From the NCBI GenBank assembly GCA_903865775.1, contig CAIPKZ010000392.1, positions 1 to 54,250 on the forward strand: a DNA stretch of 54,250 nt, read 5' to 3'. Each line of letters starts with the position of its first letter. Positions within the stretch are counted from its first letter, which is position 1. Shown piece after piece: positions 41,949 to 48,826 of this stretch. The notes beneath the pieces were generated by a model. The model was not told the origin of the DNA. It searched no databases and saw only the letters and a program-made list of their open reading frames with translations. This DNA is from an uncultured Prolixibacteraceae bacterium (GTDB taxonomy: Bacteria; Bacteroidota; Bacteroidia; Bacteroidales; Prolixibacteraceae). The translations under genes and the position numbers were made by a program.

Positions 41949-43658
41949 ATGGCAAAAGTAATTATTCTTGGGGGTGGAGTAGCCGGAATGAGCGCTGCCC
42001 ACGAATTAATCGAAAGAGGATTTGAAGTTGAAGTTTACGAACGTCATAAAAAATATCCCGGAGGAAAAGCCAGAAGTGTTGACGTATCGTTTCCAAATCT
42101 GGAAAACAAAAAACCACTACCCGGAGAACATGGGTTCCGTTTCTTTCCCGGATTTTACAAACACGTTATTGATACCATGAAGCGCATACCGGTAATAACC
42201 GGTAATGGGACCAACTCAACTGTATATGAAAATTTGGTTCCAACAGAAAGGATGAGGATGGCCAGGGAAGGGAAAAAATCGATCGTTTCCATTGTCAGTT
42301 TCCCCAAATCATTAAATGATCTTGAAACCGTTCTTCATGCCATGCATTCTGACACGGGTTTAACGCAGGAAGAAAAATCTTTTTTTGCTAAAAAAGTTTG
42401 GCAATTAATGACCTCGTGTTACGAACGAAGGGCAAATGATTATGAACGGATTAGCTGGTGGGATTACACCGAAGCGGACCGGTTTTCTGATAATTACCGG
42501 GCATTGTTCGTACAAGGATTAACCAGGACACTGGTAGCCGCCAACGCAAAAAAAGCCAGTACTAAAACCGGAGGCGATATTTTTCTTCAGTTAATTTTCA
42601 ACATGGCCAATCCGAAGATTAATACTGACCGGGTTTTAAATGGCCCAACCAACGATGTTTGGCTTTATCCCTGGCTCAATTATCTGAAAGATAAAGGAGT
42701 AAAGTATTTCCATAACCAGGAAGTTACCAAACTGGAAATAGAGAAAGGGAAGATTTCAGGAGCCAGGGTGACAGATAGAAGCACTGGCAAAGAACTATTT
42801 GTTCAGGGAGATTATTATTTGCTGGCGATACCAGTAGAAAGGGCGGCCAAATTAATGTCGGATGAAATACTAGAGGCTGACAGCACTCTGGAAGGTATCG
42901 TTAAATTATCGACAAGCGTAGCCTGGATGAATGGTGCACAATACTACTTAACTGAAAAGGCAGATATTGTTGACGGACATTGTATTTATTCCGATTCAAA
43001 ATGGGCATTGACTTCCATATCACAGCTTCAGTTTTGGAAAGGCTTTGATATTTCGTCGCTTGGCGATGGAACGGTTAAAAGCATATTATCCGTCGATATT
43101 TCAGACTGGGATACTCCCGGACACAATGGATTGCCTGCCAGAGACTGCACCCATGAACAGATCAAAGATGAAATCTGGAAGCAAATATCCTCAAGTTTAA
43201 ATACTGATGGAGAAAAAGTTGTGCAGGAGAAAACTCCTGATTTGTGGCATATTGATGGCGACATTAAAGAAATTCCGGGAACAGGAGATCGGGAGGAAAA
43301 TGAAGAACCTTTGTTGGTTAACACTGTGAATTCATGGGATTTAAGACCTGAAGCTTACACAGCCATTCCTAATTTGTTTTTGGCCTCAGATTATATAAGA
43401 ACTTATACCGACCTGGCAACTATGGAAGGCGCCAATGAAGCCGCACGAAGAGCTGTAAATGGCATTATAGATTCTTCAGGAGTAAATGCTTCGACATGTG
43501 AATTATGGAACCTCCATGAGCCTAATCTATTAAAGGCTCTTCGTAACAGGGATCAGAAAAGATATAACCAGGGACTGCCTTATCAGTTTCATATTCCCTT
43601 TTGGCTTAAACTAATAGAATTGATATTGGGCTTCTTTAAAAAGATATTTCGAAAATAA
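41949..43658 (+). CDS. Phytoene desaturase/HpnE-like FAD-dependent oxidoreductase
   Basis: A 569-residue flavoprotein of the amine oxidase superfamily. The N-terminal FAD motif VIILGGGVAGMSAAHEL is followed by the second adenine-site Glu/Arg pair (VYERHKKYPGGKAR). The substrate-side motif GEHGFRFFPGFYKHVID follows, and the C-terminal FAD part is LFLASDYIRTYTDLATMEGANEAARRA, cited as DYIRTYTDLATMEGA. It is related to carotenoid desaturases and hydroxysqualene dehydroxylase, so an isoprenoid or polyene substrate is plausible but unproven. The last 30 residues are hydrophobic and basic (FWLKLIELILGFFKKIFRK), suggesting membrane attachment. It heads the run that leads to a seven-helix membrane protein, a kinase and a cyclase. 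Confidence 0.78.
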   Translation: MAKVIILGGGVAGMSAAHELIERGFEVEVYERHKKYPGGKARSVDVSFPNLENKKPLPGEHGFRFFPGFYKHVIDTMKRIPVITGNGTNSTVYENLVPTERMRMAREGKKSIVSIVSFPKSLNDLETVLHAMHSDTGLTQEEKSFFAKKVWQLMTSCYERRANDYERISWWDYTEADRFSDNYRALFVQGLTRTLVAANAKKASTKTGGDIFLQLIFNMANPKINTDRVLNGPTNDVWLYPWLNYLKDKGVKYFHNQEVTKLEIEKGKISGARVTDRSTGKELFVQGDYYLLAIPVERAAKLMSDEILEADSTLEGIVKLSTSVAWMNGAQYYLTEKADIVDGHCIYSDSKWALTSISQLQFWKGFDISSLGDGTVKSILSVDISDWDTPGHNGLPARDCTHEQIKDEIWKQISSSLNTDGEKVVQEKTPDLWHIDGDIKEIPGTGDREENEEPLLVNTVNSWDLRPEAYTAIPNLFLASDYIRTYTDLATMEGANEAARRAVNGIIDSSGVNASTCELWNLHEPNLLKALRNRDQKRYNQGLPYQFHIPFWLKLIELILGFFKKIFRK

Positions 43659-43671
43659 CCTTCCGCGTTTC

Positions 43672-43719
43672 TTGATTTTTCGGACTCCCTTCAGGGTTTG
43701 GGGTGAAACGAAAAATCAA
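43672..43719. repeat. Inverted repeat between the flavoprotein and the membrane protein genes
   Basis: ttgatttttcg (43672-43682) and cgaaaaatcaa (43709-43719) are perfect 11-bp complements. The loop holds a mini-palindrome (ccct-tc-aggg). It may be a terminator for the flavoprotein gene or a fragment of a repetitive element. Confidence 0.65.
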
Positions 43720-43773
43720 AAGATATGAAATTTAAACAGTTTCTTATTTAAATTTTCACCTAAAATATCTCTT

Positions 43774-44451
43774 ATGCTATTTAAACGATTGCTTCAAAAG
43801 CTTAAAATTAAGGAGGTTAGATTCGTCATTGGTACTTTGGTGTTAACGGTAGTTATAGCCTCGCTGAGCGCTGTTTTCAGGCTGGGATGGATTTCAGGTT
43901 TTGCCCTTGCCATCGGCATGTTTGGTCTACTTGCTGGATTCGCCTTTTCTCAAAATGACATGTTTTTAAAAAAGCTTCTGGTATTTGGAATAGCTGCAGG
44001 CGTGACTGAGTTATTAGCCGATTGCTGGCTGATAAAAAGTACGGGAACGCTCATTTACGCATCTGGTGAACCCATGATTGCCTGTTCACCATTATATATG
44101 CCTTTTGCATGGGCGGTTTTACTTATTCAGATAGGTTATTTAGGCTGGCTAATCAGCCGCGAAGAAAAAATGTGGGTAAGCATCATTGCAACGACCTTCA
44201 TAGGTTTTGCAGTGATTCCTTTGTTTGAACACTGGGCTAAAGACGCAGGCTGGTGGTATTACATCAATTGCAAAATGATCTATAATACTCCATGGTATAT
44301 TATCCTTGCAGAAGGCATGATATGCAGTTTTATGCCCTTGTTTTTCAGCCATATCCATCAAAAAAAGTTTGCCCTGCAGTTACCGCTCGGCATCATTCAG
44401 GGTCTTTGGATCTGGGCTTCGTACTTTATTGCTTTTAGATTAATTGAATAG
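43774..44451 (+). CDS. Seven-helix integral membrane protein, unknown function (CruF-like pattern)
   Basis: A 225-residue protein with seven predicted membrane helices, starting around residues 15, 38, 68, 107, 131, 172 and 198. Between them lie conserved-looking polar residues: ELLADCW, SPLYMPFAWA, PLFEHWAKDAGWWYY and TPWYIILAEGM. The Glu, Pro-x-Tyr and Trp pattern is reminiscent of CruF-type carotenoid hydratases, but identity is not established. It is not a rhodopsin, since the last helix has no retinal lysine. It lies between a carotenoid-desaturase-like gene and a sensor kinase, 24 nt from the latter, which suggests a membrane enzyme or sensor in one functional unit. Confidence 0.6.
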   Translation: MLFKRLLQKLKIKEVRFVIGTLVLTVVIASLSAVFRLGWISGFALAIGMFGLLAGFAFSQNDMFLKKLLVFGIAAGVTELLADCWLIKSTGTLIYASGEPMIACSPLYMPFAWAVLLIQIGYLGWLISREEKMWVSIIATTFIGFAVIPLFEHWAKDAGWWYYINCKMIYNTPWYIILAEGMICSFMPLFFSHIHQKKFALQLPLGIIQGLWIWASYFIAFRLIE

Positions 44452-44475
44452 TTTCAGAAAATCAAACCACTTACT

Positions 44476-45927
44476 ATGTTCAAAATAATTGTAGATTTTT
44501 TTATTCCGGTGCAACACGATAAAAGTGCCGAATATCAACGACGAGTGCGTTTGCTTGCCTATGCCATAGTTGTTACCATGGTATTTGCGCTGTTTTACGT
44601 AACAACAAGCTGGGTGGCCGGTTATTTTACCGGCCTTTCCATAATGATGGGAAGCTGGATTTGCTATTTGATTCTTTTATTTCTGCTGAAGCAAGGACTC
44701 AATGTTTTTAAAGTTGCCAATATCTTTGGTTTAATCGGCATTGTAAGCATTTATGGAAGCATCTATTTTTCAGGAGGTTTCGAATCGCCGGTTTTGCCTT
44801 GGCTGGCTTCAACACCTATCGTATTGTTACTGATAGCCGGGAAAAGAAGTGGCTATTTCTGGGCAATTGTAGCGGTTTTAATCGTACTGACTTTTGGCCT
44901 GATGGATTACCTTGGCTTCCAATTCCCCAAAGCATACGATGAATCAAAAGAATACTATTTCACTCTTTCGTGTCAAACGGGACTGGTTTTAATCATATTT
45001 TTCATCTCCATTGTGTTTGAGAATTTGCGCGTCAAAGCTTATAACCAGGTTACTCAGCAGAAAGAGGCGCTGGAGACTACCTTGTCTGAGCTCAAAGCCA
45101 CCCAATCGCAGCTCATCCAGGCTGAAAAGATGGCTTCGCTTGGTGAACTCACTGCTGGTATTGCCCACGAAATACAGAACCCGCTCAACTTCGTCAATAA
45201 CTTTTCGGAAGTCAGTATAGAGTTACTTGATGAAATGAAAATAGATTTGGACCGCGGTAATACTGATGATGCAAAAGAATTGGCCAATGACGTTATACAA
45301 AACCTGGAAAAGATCAATCACCACGGCAAACGTGCCGATGCCATTGTAAAAGGAATGTTGCAGCACAGCCGGAGTAGCAGCGGTGTGAAAGAACCAACCA
45401 ACATCAATGCCTTGGCCGACGAATATTTACGATTGGCATATCATGGTTTGCGGGCCAAAGACAAATCATTCAATGCCACGATGAAAACTGATTACGATGA
45501 AACAATCGGGAACATCAACATCATTCCACAGGATATTGGCCGGGTGATTCTGAATTTGATTACCAATGCCTTTTATGCGGTAAACGAAAAGAAACAACAA
45601 GCCCCCCCACCCCCCGAAGGGGGGATTCTAAACCAGCGAAATAATTACGAGCCAACAGTTATCGTTTCTACGAAGCTGATCATCCCCCCTTCGGGGGGAC
45701 AGAGGGGGGCCGTTCAGATTGTCGTCGCAGATAATGGTAACGGCATTCCTCAAAAAGCTTTGGATAAAATTTTCCAGCCATTTTTTACAACCAAACCAAC
45801 CGGCGAAGGAACCGGTTTGGGATTGAGTATGAGCTATGAAATTGTCACCAAAGGACATGGAGGAGAATTGAAAGTGGAGACCAAAGAAGGCGAAGGTTCG
45901 GTATTTACAATTGTATTACCAGTATAA
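44476..45927 (+). CDS. Membrane-bound sensor histidine kinase with repeat insertions in its ATPase domain
   Basis: A 483-residue kinase with about six membrane helices (residues 25-180) and no extracellular sensor domain. A coiled coil (185-215) leads into a dimerisation domain with the phospho-acceptor H231 in TAGIAHEIQNPLNFVNNF. The ATPase domain has an N box (LNLITNAFYAVN), G1 (DNGNGIP, 419-425), F box (FQPFFTTKP) and G2 (GEGTGLGL). Loops on both sides of the strand YEPTVIVSTK contain proline/glycine-rich inserts (APPPPEGGILNQ and IPPSGGQRGA) encoded by GC-rich palindromes. The frame is open throughout, so the kinase is probably active. The receiver gene at 45945 follows by 17 nt and is the likely partner. 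Confidence 0.92.
   Translation: MFKIIVDFFIPVQHDKSAEYQRRVRLLAYAIVVTMVFALFYVTTSWVAGYFTGLSIMMGSWICYLILLFLLKQGLNVFKVANIFGLIGIVSIYGSIYFSGGFESPVLPWLASTPIVLLLIAGKRSGYFWAIVAVLIVLTFGLMDYLGFQFPKAYDESKEYYFTLSCQTGLVLIIFFISIVFENLRVKAYNQVTQQKEALETTLSELKATQSQLIQAEKMASLGELTAGIAHEIQNPLNFVNNFSEVSIELLDEMKIDLDRGNTDDAKELANDVIQNLEKINHHGKRADAIVKGMLQHSRSSSGVKEPTNINALADEYLRLAYHGLRAKDKSFNATMKTDYDETIGNINIIPQDIGRVILNLITNAFYAVNEKKQQAPPPPEGGILNQRNNYEPTVIVSTKLIIPPSGGQRGAVQIVVADNGNGIPQKALDKIFQPFFTTKPTGEGTGLGLSMSYEIVTKGHGGELKVETKEGEGSVFTIVLPV
45599..45711. repeat. Two inverted GC-rich palindromic units inside the kinase gene
   Basis: The left unit 45599-45628 (core ccccccgaagggggg) and the right unit 45681-45711 (core ccccccttcgggggg) are inverted copies. 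They share a stretch of about 26 nt interrupted by a small indel. They enclose the native kinase codons for NNYEPTVIVSTK. The units resemble the repeat pair at 34763-34888. Both insertions keep the reading frame. Confidence 0.9.
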
Positions 45928-45944
45928 ATCTAAAATCTACAGGC

Positions 45945-46313
45945 ATGAAAATATTAGTTGTTGACGACGAAAGAGACATTCAAACGCTTTTTGAACAGCG
46001 GTTCAGGAAAGAAATTAAAGAAAAAGCGCTTGAATTTGCGTTTGCTTTTTCAGGAGAAGAAGCCCTCGTCTACCTGAACCAGCACGAACATGAAAAAGTC
46101 CTGATTTTATCGGACATCAATATGCCGGGTATGAGTGGACTGGAATTGCTCAGGCACATCAAGGAGATATATCATAAGCCTCCTCCTGTTGTAATGATGA
46201 TAACTGCCTATGGCGATGCAGAAAATTTTGATACAGCCAAAAAGTATGGGGCTGACGATTTTTTGACCAAACCGGTTGACTTTAACATGTTAAAAGAAAA
46301 ATTTAAACAATAA
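45945..46313 (+). CDS. Single-domain response regulator
   Basis: A 122-residue receiver with acidic pocket VVDDERD, phospho-acceptor Asp in LILSDINMPGMSGLE, switch Thr in MMITAYGDAENF and Lys in DDFLTKPVDF. There is no output domain. It lies 17 nt after the kinase gene and 4 nt before the receiver-cyclase gene, so all three are in one operon. It could be a phosphate sink or intermediate that balances signal flow from the kinase to the cyclase. Its N-terminal RFRKEIKEKALEFAFAFSG parallels the receiver of the next gene, so the two probably arose by duplication. Confidence 0.93.
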   Translation: MKILVVDDERDIQTLFEQRFRKEIKEKALEFAFAFSGEEALVYLNQHEHEKVLILSDINMPGMSGLELLRHIKEIYHKPPPVVMMITAYGDAENFDTAKKYGADDFLTKPVDFNMLKEKFKQ

Positions 46314-46317
46314 GCTC

Positions 46318-47358
46318 ATGGCAAAAATTTTAGTAGCCGACGATGAGGTCGATCTGGAAATGCTGATCAAGCAAAAATTCAGGCAAAAAATACGTGAGCA
46401 GGAATATGAATTTGTATTTGCAGTAAATGGTATCGATGCATTGGAAAAAATACGTTTACATCCTGATGTGGATATTGTTCTAAGTGATATCAATATGCCT
46501 GAAATGGATGGTTTGACTTTATTGAGCCGATTGAGTGAGTCGAGTCCATTGATCAAATCGGTGATTGTTTCGGCATACGGCGATATGGAAAACATCCGCA
46601 CAGCCATGAATCGTGGCGCTTTCGACTTCATTACCAAGCCTATAAATTTTGAGGATTTGTCGTTAACCATGGAGAAAACAATCAAACATGTAGTACAAAT
46701 CCGTGAAACGCTCAAAGCAATCCGCGAAAATAGTATTCTGAAAATGTATGTTGATGAAACGGTACTCAATTTCATGGGAAGCCGCGAGTTTGAATCTTCC
46801 CTAATGGCTAATGAATCGGTTGAGGCATCAATTGTTTTTATTGACATCTGCAGTTTTACCTCAATCAGCGAGAATGAATCGCCCGATACCGTAGTTAAAT
46901 TACTAAACAGTTATTTTGAAGTCATGGTGAAGGAGATCATTGCACAAGGTGGGTACATTGACAAATTTATTGGTGATGCGATCATGGCTGTTTTCCGTGG
47001 CGACTATCACCTCGACCGGGCCATTGATGCCGCGTTGGCTGTTAGAATGAAAATAAATACACTGCCTTCGTTGTCGCAAAATGTATCTTTTGTACCCAAA
47101 GTATCCATTGGCATCAACAGCGGCGAAATGATTTCAGGCAATATTGGTTCCGCCAGCCTTCGCCGGCTGGATTACACCGTAATCGGCGACACCGTAAATA
47201 CCGCCCAGCGCCTGCAATCTGCCGCGAGTCCCGGGCAGATACTAATCAACGAAAGCTCTTTCATGAAAGTTAAAGAATCCTTCAACTGCCGGAAAGTGGG
47301 TGAAGCAAGTCTGAGGCATAAAGCAGATCAGGTGATTGTCTATGAAGTATTGGATTAG
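46318..47358 (+). CDS. Response regulator with class III adenylate/guanylate cyclase output
   Basis: A 346-residue protein. Residues 1-120 are a receiver (VADDEVD, IVLSDINMPEMDG, VSAYGDME, FITKPINF). A short helical linker leads to a class III cyclase domain from about residue 165 to 345. The first metal Asp is in IVFIDICSFTSIS, the second in YIDKFIGDAIMAVF, whose Lys suits adenine recognition. The transition-state Asn and Arg are in GDTVNTAQRLQSAA. All key residues seem present, so it is probably an active adenylate cyclase controlled by phosphorylation. It is the last gene of the kinase operon. A perfect hairpin follows at 47366-47410. Confidence 0.93.
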   Translation: MAKILVADDEVDLEMLIKQKFRQKIREQEYEFVFAVNGIDALEKIRLHPDVDIVLSDINMPEMDGLTLLSRLSESSPLIKSVIVSAYGDMENIRTAMNRGAFDFITKPINFEDLSLTMEKTIKHVVQIRETLKAIRENSILKMYVDETVLNFMGSREFESSLMANESVEASIVFIDICSFTSISENESPDTVVKLLNSYFEVMVKEIIAQGGYIDKFIGDAIMAVFRGDYHLDRAIDAALAVRMKINTLPSLSQNVSFVPKVSIGINSGEMISGNIGSASLRRLDYTVIGDTVNTAQRLQSAASPGQILINESSFMKVKESFNCRKVGEASLRHKADQVIVYEVLD

Positions 47359-47365
47359 AAAGGAC

Positions 47366-47410
47366 TTTCAGACTCACGGGGTGACTTCAAGTCACCCCGT
47401 GAGTCTGAAA
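47366..47410. repeat. Perfect 22-bp palindromic hairpin, shared-core family, bidirectional terminator
   Basis: The arms 47366-47387 and 47389-47410 are perfect complements around one central base. The core ggtgacttcaagtcacc is identical to that at 39473-39507, while the outer arms differ (tttcagactc versus tactga). It lies between the convergent cyclase and DUF2892 genes. Confidence 0.92.
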
Positions 47411-47416
47411 CCAAAA

Positions 47417-47605
47417 TCACACTTCCTTTCTATTGGTATTTATCTTAAACGGGAGGTAAATTCCGCAATACCCGAAAACACCGGTTGCCATAATCGCAAT
47501 CCCGATAAGTCCCCAGTAACTTTTAAATACCATTCCGGCAATAACAATTCCAAGTCCAATAACAATACGGATAATCCGGTCAGTTGATCCAACATTGCAT
47601 TTCAT
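47417..47605 (-). CDS. DUF2892 (YgaP-like) small membrane protein
   Basis: A 62-residue protein matching DUF2892: MKCNVGSTDRIIRIVIGLGIV at the N-terminus with the NVG..DR pattern, then two membrane helices (GLGIVIAGMVF and WGLIGIAIMATGVFG) and CGIYLPFKI. Relatives occur alone or fused to rhodanese domains, as in YgaP, and are membrane anchors in sulfur-related proteins. Cys residues at positions 3 and about 47 may be relevant. It is convergent with the cyclase gene and separated from it by the hairpin at 47366-47410. No rhodanese gene is next to it. The 180-nt gap upstream shows nothing notable. Confidence 0.85.
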   Translation of the reverse strand: MKCNVGSTDRIIRIVIGLGIVIAGMVFKSYWGLIGIAIMATGVFGYCGIYLPFKINTNRKEV

Positions 47606-47786
47606 AGTTTTACGTTTTAAGGGTTTCTTTATTTGAAGAATATAATCTATTCTGATTAAAATATTTCCGGAATGTCGTTTGTCTGATCAGTCAATAAGGA
47701 ACAAGCCAACCAACACCTTCCGTGTATTTCATCTTCTGAATTTTTCGATGTCAGTTTTAATTTTTCTACCGTGTGCCTTATGATTT

Positions 47787-48749
47787 CTAATCCTCAAGGC
47801 TAATCTGGTGAATGTATTGTGTCAAATCAACATCCTTATCCAAACCTAATTTCTTTTTTAGCCGGTATTTGTCTTTTCTTACGCTTTCAGGTGAAATACT
47901 CAATATGACTGATAGCTGTATTGAATTCAGGTTGCTAAAAATAGCTGAAAGTACGATCATGTCCTGTTTGGAAAGATGAGGATATTGTGACATGATTTGA
48001 GCTGTAAATTTTGGATATGCCTGATTAAATTTTAACTGGAAGATAGTCCAGTTGTTCACTAAGACAGACTTATTCCGGATTCTGTTTCTCAGCTTAGTCA
48101 AAACCAATTTTTGCTCTTCGGTAATTTCTTCTTTCTGAAGCTCTGTGTTTAATTGTTTCGACAGATACTGCATGGTGACATTGATCTCGATTGTTCGAAG
48201 CGCCTCCTGCATCAGTTGGGTCTGATTTTCTTTTAGCTTCCTGGCTATCTGGTCATTCGTGTCTGAAATTTCCCTGATTACATTTCCCTGGCTTTTGATT
48301 TGGCCATTGAGTTCTGCAATTCTTGTGCTTAAATCATTTTCTATTTTTACGATCTGAGCTTTTATCCGTTTCTCGATGGACTGGTGCTTTTTTAACCTGA
48401 TATTGATTGCCTTGAGAAGTTCATAAATAGTGAATGGTTTGACCAGATAATCATCGGCACCCAATTCCATGCCTTCCCTGAAATTTTTACGTTCGGATAA
48501 GGCGGTTATAAAAATGAAAGGAAAAGGAAGTTGTCCGAAATTTGTTTTTAATGCCTGTAAAACATCGTATCCATCCATTCCCGGCATCAAAATGTCACAT
48601 AGAATCAAATCCGGCATACATTCCCAGGCTAATTTGATACCCGATTCGCCATCAATTGCCAAAATAACGTCATATCCTTCAAGTCGCAAAGCATCAGCGA
48701 TACTCTCCCTAAGTTCAAATGTATCTTCAATGATCAGGATCTTTGCCAT
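47787..48749 (-). CDS. Response regulator with coiled coil and LuxR-like C-terminal HTH
   Basis: A 320-residue protein. The receiver is at residues 1-120 (IIEDTFELRE, LILCDILMPGMDGYD, FITALSERKNF, DYLVKPFTI). A coiled-coil stretch follows at about 120-215. The C-terminal domain (about 245-310) reads FNQAYPKFTAQIMSQYPHLSKQDMIVLSAIFSNL then SIQLSVILSISPESVRKDKYRLKKKLGL, cited by SPESVRKDKYRLKKKLGL. This is the Bacteroidota-type LuxR/GerE-like helix-turn-helix found in two-component regulators. It therefore binds DNA when phosphorylated. It lies 77 nt after the 1531-residue kinase gene on the same strand, which is its likely partner. Confidence 0.9.
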   Translation of the reverse strand: MAKILIIEDTFELRESIADALRLEGYDVILAIDGESGIKLAWECMPDLILCDILMPGMDGYDVLQALKTNFGQLPFPFIFITALSERKNFREGMELGADDYLVKPFTIYELLKAINIRLKKHQSIEKRIKAQIVKIENDLSTRIAELNGQIKSQGNVIREISDTNDQIARKLKENQTQLMQEALRTIEINVTMQYLSKQLNTELQKEEITEEQKLVLTKLRNRIRNKSVLVNNWTIFQLKFNQAYPKFTAQIMSQYPHLSKQDMIVLSAIFSNLNSIQLSVILSISPESVRKDKYRLKKKLGLDKDVDLTQYIHQISLED

Positions 48750-48826
48750 GTATTTTTTGTCAAATCAGGTATAATTTTAGTTAAAATCCTGAATATTTCC
48801 AAAAAAACAGATAATTTACCTTTTGT

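Noticed and set aside
43774-44451. The seven-helix protein as a microbial rhodopsin
   Set aside because: No retinal-binding lysine is found in the last helix and the helix motifs do not match.
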